Shown: positions 25,261 to 33,907, numbered from the stretch's first letter. The stretch: 64,000 nt of DNA from Persicimonas caeni (GCF_006517175.1 NZ_CP041186.1:3003001-3067000), one strand, 5' to 3'. Notes: generated by a model from the sequence alone, not told the origin. Translations and numbers: made by a program.

Positions 25261-26016
25261 ACCACCAAAATCAGCCAACTCCTCCAAGCGTTCAAACAAG
25301 GCGACGTCGACGAAGACGAAGTCATCCAGCGGCTGGTGCGCCAGCCTTTCGAAGAGCATATGCTGGGCCGCTTCGACCACCACCGCGAGGCCCGCACGGG
25401 CATCCCGGAGGCGATCTTGGCCGAGGGCAAAGACCCGGCGGCCGTCGCCGACATCTTCGCCAACTACCTGGAGCGCGACGAGCAGCTCATCGCCACCCGC
25501 GTGACCGACGCCATCGTCGACGCGCTGGGCGAGTTGATGCCCGAGCTGCACTACTTCCCCGACGCGCGCATCGTGGCCACCCAGATGCCCGAGCCGGCCG
25601 AAAGCCGCCACACCGTCATGGTCATCTCGGCAGGCGCGCTCGACCGACGCGTGGCCGAGGAGACGGCGGTGACCTGCCAGCTCTTGCGCAACCCGGTCGA
25701 CCGCGTCTTCGACGTCGGCGTGGCCGGGCTGACGCGGTTTGCCACCGAGCTCGACCGCTTCGACAAGGCGGGCATCATCATCGTGTGCGCCGGCATGGAC
25801 GGCGCGCTCCCCAGCGTGGTCGGCGGCCTGGCCGTCCAGCCGGTCATCGCCGTGCCCACGAGCGTGGGCTACGGCGCGAGCTTCGGCGGCGTCGCGCCCC
25901 TGCTCACCATGCTCAACTCGTGCTCGCCGGGCACGGCGGTCATGAATATCGACAACGGGTTTGGGGCGGCGGTGTTGGCGACGAAGATGAATCAGTTGGC
26001 GTGTAGAACGGCGTGA
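25258..26016 (+). CDS. larB: LarB, pyridinium-3,5-biscarboxylate mononucleotide synthase
   Basis: 252 residues, full length for the family. The C-terminal half is an AIR-carboxylase (PurE-like) domain with the glycine-rich segments DVGVAGLTRF, CAGMDGALPSVV and PTSVGYGASFGG. LarB carboxylates and hydrolyses nicotinic acid adenine dinucleotide to the first intermediate of the nickel-pincer cofactor. It is split from larE by palindrome copy A, and its TGA touches another palindromic element, so the lar genes here are not a simple operon. Confidence 0.93.
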   Translation: MTTKISQLLQAFKQGDVDEDEVIQRLVRQPFEEHMLGRFDHHREARTGIPEAILAEGKDPAAVADIFANYLERDEQLIATRVTDAIVDALGELMPELHYFPDARIVATQMPEPAESRHTVMVISAGALDRRVAEETAVTCQLLRNPVDRVFDVGVAGLTRFATELDRFDKAGIIIVCAGMDGALPSVVGGLAVQPVIAVPTSVGYGASFGGVAPLLTMLNSCSPGTAVMNIDNGFGAAVLATKMNQLACRTA

Positions 26017-26255
26017 ATCCCTTGCTTTTTGCAGGGGCCCCTTCGCCTCGCAAACCACGCTCGGCACTTCCCCCTCGCGCTGGAAAACGCGCGGGGGAAG
26101 GGGATTGCATGTCTGAGTCACTCTTCTTTCCTGTAACTCTAAACCACTCTCCTTTCCTGCAATCCCCCTCCCCGAGGCGCTGTTCAGCCTCAGGGGAGGT
26201 GTCGGCGAAGCGTAGCTGAGCCGACGGAGGGGACCCCTCAGCAAGCAAGGGATTG
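26016..26255. repeat. Composite palindromic element P1
   Basis: Imperfect terminal inverted repeats of about 27 bp (AATCCCTTGCTT...GGGGCCCC on the left; its near reverse complement at 26229-26255) enclose two hairpins: CTTCCCCC/GGGGGAAG, and CTCCCCGAGGCGC/GCCTCAGGGGAG. It starts at the last base of larB. The CTCCGTCGGC...GCCGACGGAGG-type part resembles palindromes common between genes of several Proteobacteria (from memory). Confidence 0.8.
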
Positions 26256-26300
26256 CGCACTTGACCTCTCCCCCCCCCACCTCGGCTAACCTTCAACAGC

Positions 26301-26318
26301 ACTCGCGAATTCGCGAGT
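26301..26318. promoter_or_regulatory. Perfect 18-bp palindrome, candidate operator
   Basis: ACTCGCGAATTCGCGAGT is a perfect two-fold palindrome 50-110 bp upstream of the exported-protein gene at 26.4 kb. Its length and symmetry suit a dimeric repressor site. No regulator gene lies next to it. Confidence 0.5.
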
Positions 26319-26367
26319 CAGCAACGCCGCAACTCTTCGCGGCAGTGTTCCAGTTTATTTTCTGAAT

Positions 26368-27435
26368 TTGGGAGGGACTAGGAAGTACGCTAAGCTTTGG
26401 TCAGCCGCCATGTGTGCTGTGTTTGTGCCGCTGCTTGCATCGCAGCAAGCCAGCGCCGGCGAGTTGAGCAGTTGCACGAGCAACTGCGCGTGCACCGCCG
26501 AAACGAGTCTGGGATATGACAGCTGCACGACGATTTCGGAATCCGAGCTTGTCGACGTCTCGGACCCGCTCGCGCTTCGCCAAGCGCTCGGGTTGACGAC
26601 CGTCTACAATGCGAACACGAACAAGTACGAGATCAGCTATGACGTTGCGACACCCGATACGATGATTCTGACGCTGCACTCCAACGGAGGTCAGTGGGCG
26701 ACGACCAATGACCTCAACGATTATGTCAACGCGCTGCTCTTCGGACCGGCAGGACCGCCCGATTCCGGACTCGGCGCGGTCAACATTTGCGAGCTCAACG
26801 ACATCGGCTTCTTGTCGCAACAGGGTTTCTTTGGGCGCTGGGATCAGTTCCAGAAGAGCTGGGCAAATTTCCAGGCGCAAAATGTGCTATACGCCGCCAT
26901 CTCTGACACGGATGGTGATATCTATGTCGACGGTGAAGCATTCGCGCCCCTGAGCGGCACCCTGCAGGAGCAGTACTGCGACGACCACACGAATGCCGAC
27001 AACGTGTACGCCGAGCAGTGCTCGAACTACGAAGACCCGAAGAGTGGCTATGGCGGCGGCTTGGAGGTCTGCGGCGATACCGTCGAAGGCTCGGTCCGGC
27101 AGGGACCGACGGCTTGGACCGACCTGCACGACCTGAAACGCGACAATGTCTCGTTCAAGATTGAAGAATCCTGGGAGCAGGGACAAACCGGTCGCCAGTT
27201 TCGTATTCGGCAGGTCACGGAGACGATGAGGCTTCGCAGCGACTTCTTCTACGCCGGAGTTCAACAAGGAGGCCGCAAAGACAGTGGCACCTTGTCTGGA
27301 CAGACCGAACTCCATCAGTCCGCTCCGGGCGCTGCCAACGGAGTATGCTCTCGTGGTGAAGTCGATGAGGGGCAGTTCAAGTTTGGAATCGATACTAGCG
27401 TAGGAAGCGCGCCAAGCAACTGCAGCTTCGAGTGA
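26368..27435 (+). CDS. Unknown exported protein, Cys-rich N-terminus
   Basis: Up to 355 residues. The start is uncertain: the TTG at 26368 gives a proper signal peptide (basic KYAKLW, hydrophobic core, cleavage after SQQASA), while the first ATG (26410) would drop the basic residues. No ribosome site fits either well. The mature start holds a cluster of cysteines (SSCTSNCACTAETSLGYDSC). The rest shows acidic repeats rich in Asp, Asn and Gly and no known fold. GC content and third-position usage are visibly lower than in the lar genes on either side, suggesting a separate origin. It is followed by a terminator-like hairpin and a lipoprotein gene. Confidence 0.7.
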   Translation: MGGTRKYAKLWSAAMCAVFVPLLASQQASAGELSSCTSNCACTAETSLGYDSCTTISESELVDVSDPLALRQALGLTTVYNANTNKYEISYDVATPDTMILTLHSNGGQWATTNDLNDYVNALLFGPAGPPDSGLGAVNICELNDIGFLSQQGFFGRWDQFQKSWANFQAQNVLYAAISDTDGDIYVDGEAFAPLSGTLQEQYCDDHTNADNVYAEQCSNYEDPKSGYGGGLEVCGDTVEGSVRQGPTAWTDLHDLKRDNVSFKIEESWEQGQTGRQFRIRQVTETMRLRSDFFYAGVQQGGRKDSGTLSGQTELHQSAPGAANGVCSRGEVDEGQFKFGIDTSVGSAPSNCSFE

Positions 27436-27459
27436 ATCATTATTCTGGCCTACATTCGT

Positions 27460-27498
27460 GGCAGCAGCCCTTCTTGTCTTGGAGACGGGGCTGCTGCC
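27460..27498 (+). terminator. Hairpin between the two exported-protein genes
   Basis: GGCAGCAGCCC (27460-27470) pairs perfectly with GGGCTGCTGCC (27488-27498). Only a weak T-rich tail (ATTC) follows, so it may terminate partially or protect the mRNA end. The next ribosome site (TAGGAG) begins 5 bp later. Confidence 0.6.
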
Positions 27499-27513
27499 AT
27501 TCTAGGAGATGCG

Positions 27514-28842
27514 ATGAAGCTCGACGTTACAGAGGTGCTTCACCAGCTCGACGCTAAACCTGTGGTGCTCCTTTTGCTCGCTGTGCTGGTGACAGGTTGT
27601 GACGAGCAGCCACGGGAAAAACGCGATAGTGACCCCAGCAATTCAACTGACGTGACCGACACGAAAGTGATTGACGCTGATGCTCGCTCAGCCAGCGACG
27701 ACACAGATATCAGTACCGATACCGAAGAAGCGGGAGATGGCGTTACCACCGACGCCACAGACAGTGGTGGCGATAAGGACGCCTCGGCGCTTCCAAGCTT
27801 CTTTTTTCGAGAGTCATACCTTTGTGACGCGACGGGCAGACCCGCTTTGCGGCACGAAGTCGGTTATACATTTCGAGAGCTCGATCGCGGCGGTGGAGGC
27901 CCCCTAACCGCGCAAGACGTACGCGAATTTCGCGGAGGAGAGATCGATGTCGACGGCGGATGGATGTCGGCACCGGCTTCACTCGACCCGGGAGAGAGAA
28001 GTTATGCCATGTGGACAAAAGACGGCGAGGACCTCACTCTCTATACGGGCACTTTTACTAAGGAGACGCAGTTAGACGGTGCCACTCTCTCGGTGACAGC
28101 CATGGTAGATTACGAACCCGTGAGCGCGACCTATCGACTGTGGGACCCGGAACGCGAGCAACTCCTTGAAGAGACGACAGCCACGGGAATTCATGTGCCC
28201 ATGGATACTCAGGTCGAGGTCGTCGACATTGTCATCCCAGCGGAGACGTTCGATGAAGATCGGATGTACGAGATCGCGGTCGCTCACGTCGCCGACGGGC
28301 AAGACAAATGGATCGAACGCAACTTCTTTCGCGTCACGCTCTACAAGCAAGGCTACGACTTGCCTGCGCATCCGTGTTTTGAGCCCGCACTTCCTAGTGA
28401 TCGCACCCCCGTGGAGCAGGCGATCGTCGCCAGCCACCACTATGGCACAGTGACTCTCTATCCGTCCGATCTCGAAGACCCTGCTGAACTGAAGTCTCCG
28501 ATCTCGGCGAGACCGGGTGAAGAGATGACAATCGAGTTCTTTGTGGTCAATTCGACTCTGCCCTATGCAACAAGTATTGGCCTAGTGCCGCTCCTCAACG
28601 GAAAACCGCTGGACAAGCGGTGGTTTTACGTTCGCCCGAGCTATGACGATGCTGCCGGAAGCGTCCAATACCGCGGCGAATTCGAGGTGACCCTGCCAAG
28701 CGAACCGGGCATCCACGAGATCACGATGACCCGGTGGGAGTTCCCGTTCATGCCCATCGAGAACGAGCGCGGGATCAAGACGAACACGCCCTATATGCGA
28801 CACGGCGGCGGCAGCCGCACGCTTCGGTTCGACGTGCAGTGA
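27514..28842 (+). CDS. Unknown lipoprotein
   Basis: 442 residues with TAGGAG 5 bp upstream of the ATG. A lipoprotein signal ends in the lipobox LVTGC, followed by an Asp/Thr/Ser stalk of about 70 residues (DTDISTDTEEAGDG...) as seen in surface lipoproteins of Bradymonadales and Myxococcota. The globular part (from FFFRESYLCD) is beta-rich, contains scattered Trp and Tyr, and matches no family I recognise. Base composition is lower in GC than in the surrounding genes, as for the preceding exported protein. The pair may form one acquired unit inserted between larB and larC. Confidence 0.75.
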   Translation: MKLDVTEVLHQLDAKPVVLLLLAVLVTGCDEQPREKRDSDPSNSTDVTDTKVIDADARSASDDTDISTDTEEAGDGVTTDATDSGGDKDASALPSFFFRESYLCDATGRPALRHEVGYTFRELDRGGGGPLTAQDVREFRGGEIDVDGGWMSAPASLDPGERSYAMWTKDGEDLTLYTGTFTKETQLDGATLSVTAMVDYEPVSATYRLWDPEREQLLEETTATGIHVPMDTQVEVVDIVIPAETFDEDRMYEIAVAHVADGQDKWIERNFFRVTLYKQGYDLPAHPCFEPALPSDRTPVEQAIVASHHYGTVTLYPSDLEDPAELKSPISARPGEEMTIEFFVVNSTLPYATSIGLVPLLNGKPLDKRWFYVRPSYDDAAGSVQYRGEFEVTLPSEPGIHEITMTRWEFPFMPIENERGIKTNTPYMRHGGGSRTLRFDVQ

Positions 28843-28895
28843 GCGACGACCGTAGATCAGTTGGCATCTTGGTATAGCACTCTTCGCAGTAGCGC

Positions 28896-29001
28896 GGCGC
28901 TATTGAAGCGGACAAACAACAATTTTGGGGTCGTTTCAATGCGGCTCTTGTGGTTGATGACACGACCCTCAAATTGTTGTTTGTCTGCTCAAATAGCCGC
29001 C
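28896..29001. repeat. Palindromic element copy B
   Basis: Arms of about 39-40 bp at 28896-28934 and 28962-29001 pair with a few mismatches. The inner loop repeats that of copy A (GCGGCTCTTGTGG). The outer ends read GGCGCTATTGAAGC and GCTCAAATAGCCGCC. Orientation is the same as copy A. Confidence 0.9.
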
Positions 29002-29039
29002 TTGCAGATGAGTACCGCCATCTATTAGGGGCGCCTGCA

Positions 29040-29813
29040 CTAATGCTGCACGTGCCACCCCTCGTACTCCCCGCCAAAACGCGACGTGAGCTTGAACAGC
29101 TCGCGCACCAACTCGTCCATCTGCTCGATGGTGACCGACTCGGCGCGGGTGATCGTCAGGCCGTACTCGACGTCCTCTTCGTCGGCCTCTAGCGGGACGT
29201 CTTGGTCGGGATAGTGCAGCGCGAAGCCATCGTCGGCGACGGTCTCGGCGAACGCGTTGCGGTCGTCGGGGGAGGTGAACCAGACGGTGTGGTCGACGGG
29301 GCGTGCGTCGTCGGTCGACTGGCCGAGCTCGGCCAGCTCGCGCACGGTGCGTCGGTTTCTGAGCAAGAACCGCTCGACCTGCGAGGGGCACAGGAACTCG
29401 CGGTAGACCGACCAGCCCGGGTCGTGTTGGGCGCGCGCGTGCACTTCGATGTCGGGAAAGCGCTCCGAGATGGCCTCTTCGAGCTGCTCGGCCAGGGGTT
29501 CGCGCGAGTAGATGAACCACTCGGCCGACTGCAGCGAGGAGACCGACCCCACCAGCACCGCGCTCTTGGTGGCGCTGCCGGTCAGCGGCGAGAAGAGCTG
29601 CTTTTCGATGTCGTAGCCCGACTCGGCCGGAAAGTGGCCGGCGGCCTTGGCCTCGTCGTTGTCGGCCGGCGCCGAAACCCGAAGCGCGGTCACCCACGGC
29701 AGCGCGTCGATGGGCACCTCGTCTTCGAGTTGCAGGTCGACGCCGATGATCGTCTCGGACGAGCCGACACGCCGCGGGAATGTTTCGATCTGGGGGGTGT
29801 AGTTTGGGAACAT
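29040..29813 (-). CDS. DUF695 / RraB-domain protein
   Basis: 257 residues. The N-terminal part (about 20-140) resembles DUF695, and the C-terminal part (about 160-250, DHTVWFTSPDDRNAFAETVADDGF onward) resembles the RraB family. RraB of E. coli binds RNase E and lowers its activity; whether this fused form does so is unknown. No signal peptide or membrane segment. It is transcribed against larC, and the gap between them holds palindromic element P2. Confidence 0.7.
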   Translation of the reverse strand: MFPNYTPQIETFPRRVGSSETIIGVDLQLEDEVPIDALPWVTALRVSAPADNDEAKAAGHFPAESGYDIEKQLFSPLTGSATKSAVLVGSVSSLQSAEWFIYSREPLAEQLEEAISERFPDIEVHARAQHDPGWSVYREFLCPSQVERFLLRNRRTVRELAELGQSTDDARPVDHTVWFTSPDDRNAFAETVADDGFALHYPDQDVPLEADEEDVEYGLTITRAESVTIEQMDELVRELFKLTSRFGGEYEGWHVQH

Positions 29814-29849
29814 AATGGGTTGGGAATCGGAGTCATTGCTTTGTGTGGC

Positions 29850-29998
29850 CCCCCATCCGCCTCGCGCTAAACTACGCGCTCGGCACCTTCCCCGCGGGGG
29901 AAGGGATTCCCCTGCGAAAAGCTACGTGGTTCAGGCGCGCTAGGAAATCCCTTCCCCAAGGGGAAGGTGCCCGAAGCGAAGCGGAGGGCGGATGGGGG
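29850..29998. repeat. Composite palindromic element P2
   Basis: Outer arms CCCCCATCCGCC (29850-29861) and GGCGGATGGGGG (29987-29998) pair perfectly. Inside, GGCACCTTCCCC (29882-29893) can pair with GGGGAAGGTGCC (29959-29970), and each half also forms its own small hairpin around GCGGGG or AAGGGG. It shares its GCGCTCGGCAC and TTCCCC modules with P1. The rest of the 311-bp gap before larC shows no gene. Confidence 0.85.
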
Positions 29999-30124
29999 AC
30001 GCCGAAAAGCTACGCCTTGCTTTCCCCAGCGCGAGGCAAAAGGGGCACTGCAAATCTACTGCGCTTCAACACGAAACATGCTATCCCCACCCCGTCATTA
30101 CAAGCAAACACTCCCGAGACCACC

Positions 30125-31321
30125 ATGAAACACATCCACATCGACATGCTCGGCGGCATCGCCGGCGATATGTTCTTGGCCGCCGCCATCGACGCCGACC
30201 TCGTCGACACCGCCGCCCTGGAGAGCGCGCTCAGCTCGCTGGGCGTCGGCGATATCCGCATCGTGACCGAACGGGTGCGCCGCGGGGCGATCTCGGGCAC
30301 GCACGTGCACTTCGAGGGGTGGGATCCGGCCGAGGAGCGCGACCACCGCCACCTGTCGACCATCTTGGAGATGCTCGACACGAGCGGGCTCGACGCGGCC
30401 GTCAAAGCGCGCGCCAAAGAGATGTTCCAGACGCTGGGCGAGTCGGAGTCGAAGGTCCACGATATCCCGCTCGAGACGGTGCACTTTCACGAGTGCGGCG
30501 CGCTCGACTCGATTTTTGACTTCGTGTCGGCCGCCTTCATCATCGAGACGACCGGGGCGAGCTGGTCGGCGAGCGCGGTGCCGACCGGCAGCGGCACGGT
30601 CGAGACCGACCACGGCACGGTGCCCGTGCCGGTGCCGGCGACCGCCGACATCCTCAAGGGCTTCGAGCTGATCGCGCGTCCGGTGCAGGCCGAGCTGGTC
30701 ACCCCCACGGGTGCGACGATCCTGAAGACGCTGCGCGGGATGAACCCGGGCTTCGATCGACCGCAGGCCACCGTCTCGACGGTGGGCTACGGCTGCGGCA
30801 CCCGCGAGCTCGCCGAGTTCTCGAACGTGGTGCGCTTTTTGGTGTTGGAGACCGAGGCCACCGGCGACGAGGCGGACGAGACGCGCGACGTCGTCGCCAA
30901 GCTCACCTGCGAGATCGACGACATGCAGCCCGAGCTGTTCCCGAGCGTGGAGGCCAAGCTATTCGATGAGGGCGCGCTCGATGTGGTGCGAGAGCCGGTC
31001 TACATGAAAAAGGGCCGCCAGGGCATCCGCCTGTCGGTGCTGTGCCGGCCCGCGGACCGCGACCGCCTCGCCGACGTGCTCTTTCGCGAGACGACGACCT
31101 TCGGGGTGCGCGTCGAGCAGGTCGAGCGCCTCAAGCTCGCCCGCAAGATCTTGGAGGTCGAAACCTCCGCAGGCACGGTGCACGTCAAGGTGGGCTACAA
31201 GGACGGCAAAGTGTTGAAGGCGACCCCCGAGTATGAAGATTGTCTACGTTTGGCTGCCGAGACCGGCACGCCGGTGCGTGAGATTTATATCGACGCGCTG
31301 ACGGCGGCAGCGTCTCACTGA
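30125..31321 (+). CDS. larC: LarC, nickel insertion protein
   Basis: 398 residues from the ATG at 30125; the longer upstream frame runs through P2 and is not coding. The start MKHIHIDMLGGIAGDM and the motif ETVHFHECGALDSI are diagnostic. LarC inserts nickel into the thiocarboxylated pyridinium ligand in a CTP-dependent step. In Lactobacillus it is made by ribosomal frameshifting from larC1/larC2; here it is one continuous frame. It lies 4 kb from larB with unrelated genes between. No larA is present in the window, so the client enzyme is elsewhere. Confidence 0.93.
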   Translation: MKHIHIDMLGGIAGDMFLAAAIDADLVDTAALESALSSLGVGDIRIVTERVRRGAISGTHVHFEGWDPAEERDHRHLSTILEMLDTSGLDAAVKARAKEMFQTLGESESKVHDIPLETVHFHECGALDSIFDFVSAAFIIETTGASWSASAVPTGSGTVETDHGTVPVPVPATADILKGFELIARPVQAELVTPTGATILKTLRGMNPGFDRPQATVSTVGYGCGTRELAEFSNVVRFLVLETEATGDEADETRDVVAKLTCEIDDMQPELFPSVEAKLFDEGALDVVREPVYMKKGRQGIRLSVLCRPADRDRLADVLFRETTTFGVRVEQVERLKLARKILEVETSAGTVHVKVGYKDGKVLKATPEYEDCLRLAAETGTPVREIYIDALTAAASH

Positions 31322-31361
31322 CGACTAGTTGAGGCGCTTGCCAAAGTCCCCCCCTTCCGCT

Positions 31362-31462
31362 AGTTAGTACCCACTAACTTACATAACGCACCGCGTCATT
31401 CTAACCGAGTGTACGCGCTGTAAAGATCTTATTAAGAAGAAAAACTAAAAGTTCCTTTTAGT
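31362..31462. promoter_or_regulatory. Two small inverted repeats in the larC-kinase gap
   Basis: AGTTAGT-ACCC-ACTAACT at 31362-31379 and ACTAAAAG-TTC-CTTTTAGT at 31444-31462 are both perfect. They lie in an AT-rich, gene-free stretch between larC and the second kinase and may be operators or leader structures. Confidence 0.45.
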
Positions 31463-31508
31463 GCGCTCAAAGCAAGCTGTGTAAGCGACGAGTGGACGAC
31501 GTAACCAG

Positions 31509-31536
31509 TTGTAGTGACTGGAAAAATCACTATACT
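31509..31536 (+). promoter_or_regulatory. Candidate promoter of the second Ser/Thr kinase gene
   Basis: TTGTAG at 31509-31514 and TATACT at 31531-31536 are 16 bp apart. An inverted repeat TAGTGA-N9-TCACTA (31512-31532) occupies the spacer, a good position for a repressor. Confidence 0.55.
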
Positions 31537-31606
31537 GGCGAATCTGTCGCAGGACATTTATCGGGGGGCGTCACTGACCGGGTTTTTACTCCCGAGGCAA
31601 GAGATC

Positions 31607-33907
31607 ATGGGCACCAACTGGAAAGATCAGCAGGCGTTGCGCAGGCGCGCCGACAACCTATTGCGGCACTTTTGCGAGAAGTGCACGTCCTTGCGCGCCG
31701 AGGCCGACGAGAGCTGCCTCGACTGCGGCAGCGACAGGCCCCGGGGCGGCTGGGTGCCGTTGATCGGCGCCTACGACCCGTTCTTGGGGCGCATCCTCAA
31801 CGAGCGCTACCTGATCAGCAAAATCGAGGGGCGCGGCAGCTCCTCGACCATCTACCGCGCCGAATCGCTGACGGTGCCCAAGCGCTTCGCGATCAAGATG
31901 GTCAAGCTGTGGCACTCCGAAAAGGGCGTCACCGAAGAGGTGCGCGCTCGCCTCGAGCGTGAGGTGCGCGCGGTGGGGATGCTGCGCAACCCGCATATCG
32001 TGCGGGTCTACGAGCTGTTGGAGCTCAACGAAAACTGGATCGCGCTGGTCATGGACCACATCGAGGGAGACACCCTCGAGGAGCGCATCGATGCGCAGGG
32101 GCCGCTCGACGTCGATCGCGCGCTGGCGCTGCTGTTCCAGGTGACCAACGGGCTGTGTGAAGCCCACGACGTGGGCATGATTCACCGGGACATCAAGCCG
32201 GCGAATATCATGCTCGAGCGGCTGCCCGACGGCGAGGACTTTGCGTACCTGCTCGACTTTGGCGTGGTGCGCCTGGACGGAGAGACCAAGCTGACGCGCG
32301 GGTTCTTGGGGACGCCGCTCTTTGCGAGCCCCGAGCAGGCGACCGGCGGTGAGCTCGACGGGCGAAGCGATATCTACAGCCTGGGCGCCACCCTCTTCTA
32401 CATGCTCACCGGGCGGCCGCCGTTCGAGAGCGACAACACCCTGCAGGTGCTCAAGGCCCACGTCCAAAAGCCGGCGCCGACGCTGTCGCAGGCGTGTCCG
32501 AAGCGCAAATTTCCACGTGCGCTCGAGCGGCTTGTGGCGGCCATGCTGGCCAAATCTCCCAGCGACCGCCCCGCCGACCTGTACGAGGTCATCGACGCAC
32601 TTCGCAGTACCCGCGAGGCCTCCGACGCCGAGGAGCTCGCCGACGCGGACGCATTGCACGAGCCGACGCCGGCCGAGTCCGCCGACCTGACGAACCAGTT
32701 GGCGGTCGAGGACTCGTACAACGGCGCTCGCCGTACCGAGTTGGGCACGGATCTGGACCCGACCGAGTCGCTCAAGGCGACCATGGCCTTCCAGGATCGC
32801 CCCAAGACGGTGCTCGGCCTGCGCCACGGGCTCGGCGAAGCGCCCGACACCGACACCACGGACAACGAAACCGCGGACAAAAAAGGGAAGGTCGACGAGT
32901 GGCGAACTCAGCGCGATAGCGGCCAGCTTCGCTCGCTGAACGAGACGAACCCGCGCGGCTTCGATCGCCCCGCGACCAACCCGCGCGGGCACAAGCCGCC
33001 GCGAGACATCGAGGTCAAAAAGACCCTGCAGTTCTTGCCCGACCCCACGCAGGTCGGCGTCGACGCCGACGAGGAGCTCGAGCGTGACGAGCCTGCCGGC
33101 GCCGCCATCGTCGGGCGGAAACGGGACGCGAACAAAGCGGCCCCCAAGAAGAACGACACCGGCTACCCGTTTGCGCGCACCGTGCGCCTCAGCGGCGCCA
33201 GCAGCGAGCGTCTGATCGCCTTTGTCGACACGCACAACGAGATCTGGACGGTCGGCGACGGGCGCCTGGTGCCGGTCACCGTGCCCAGCAGCCGGATTAC
33301 GGCGGTCGCCGCCAGCGAGGCCGGCGCCTTTGTGGGCACCGCCGATGGCGCGATCTGCTCGATCGACGCCGACAACTCCGAGCTCGAGCGCCTCTTCTGC
33401 GACGCCGAGGGCCGCTCGTTCACCGCCATGGCGGCCACGCGCTCGGGCAGCACCCTCTTGGCGGCCACCGCCGACGGCGCGCTCTTTTTGGGGCGGCTTC
33501 GCCACCACCGCGAGCGCTGGCTGTCGCTGGCGGCCAACCGGCCGATCACCAGCGTGGCGGTCACCGCCATGGGCGGCATGTTCGCCGCCGCGTCTGCCGA
33601 CGGGCTCATCCGCGTCGCCTCGACCGAATCGCCGGGCACCGCCGTGGCCAAGCTGACCGCCGACGGCGCGGTGCGCGACATGGCCTTCTCGAACGACGGC
33701 CACCTTCTGGCCGTGCTCCTCGACGACGGCCGCCTGCCGATCTTCCAAGTCCTGTACGGCAGCCAGATCTCCGAGCTCACCCCCGACTGCCCCACCCCGC
33801 GCAGCCTGTACTTCTCGCGCGAGAATATCCTGTACGGCGTGTGCACCGCCGACGGGCGCATCGGCCGGTGGAATCTGACCACCGGACGGGCCGCCGAGCG
33901 CGAGTGA
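31607..33907 (+). CDS. Ser/Thr protein kinase with zinc-ribbon start and beta-propeller-like end
   Basis: 766 residues from the ATG at 31607; the frame upstream crosses the promoter. Near the N-terminus, CEKC and CLDCG form a probable zinc ribbon. The kinase domain follows at about 65-330: Gly loop GRGSSSTIYRAE, FAIKMV lysine, HRDIKPANIML, DFGVVR and GTPLFASPEQ. A disordered, charged linker of about 180 residues with TNPRG repeats leads to a C-terminal WD40-like propeller (repeats around AVAASEAGAFVGTADGAI and GMFAAASADGLI). No membrane segment. Its substrates are not evident; the FHA proteins at the left of the window are possible readers. Confidence 0.88.
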   Translation: MGTNWKDQQALRRRADNLLRHFCEKCTSLRAEADESCLDCGSDRPRGGWVPLIGAYDPFLGRILNERYLISKIEGRGSSSTIYRAESLTVPKRFAIKMVKLWHSEKGVTEEVRARLEREVRAVGMLRNPHIVRVYELLELNENWIALVMDHIEGDTLEERIDAQGPLDVDRALALLFQVTNGLCEAHDVGMIHRDIKPANIMLERLPDGEDFAYLLDFGVVRLDGETKLTRGFLGTPLFASPEQATGGELDGRSDIYSLGATLFYMLTGRPPFESDNTLQVLKAHVQKPAPTLSQACPKRKFPRALERLVAAMLAKSPSDRPADLYEVIDALRSTREASDAEELADADALHEPTPAESADLTNQLAVEDSYNGARRTELGTDLDPTESLKATMAFQDRPKTVLGLRHGLGEAPDTDTTDNETADKKGKVDEWRTQRDSGQLRSLNETNPRGFDRPATNPRGHKPPRDIEVKKTLQFLPDPTQVGVDADEELERDEPAGAAIVGRKRDANKAAPKKNDTGYPFARTVRLSGASSERLIAFVDTHNEIWTVGDGRLVPVTVPSSRITAVAASEAGAFVGTADGAICSIDADNSELERLFCDAEGRSFTAMAATRSGSTLLAATADGALFLGRLRHHRERWLSLAANRPITSVAVTAMGGMFAAASADGLIRVASTESPGTAVAKLTADGAVRDMAFSNDGHLLAVLLDDGRLPIFQVLYGSQISELTPDCPTPRSLYFSRENILYGVCTADGRIGRWNLTTGRAAERE

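Noticed and set aside
29843-30124. N-terminal extension of LarC
   Set aside because: It translates palindromic element P2; LarC proteins start at MKHIHIDMLGG.
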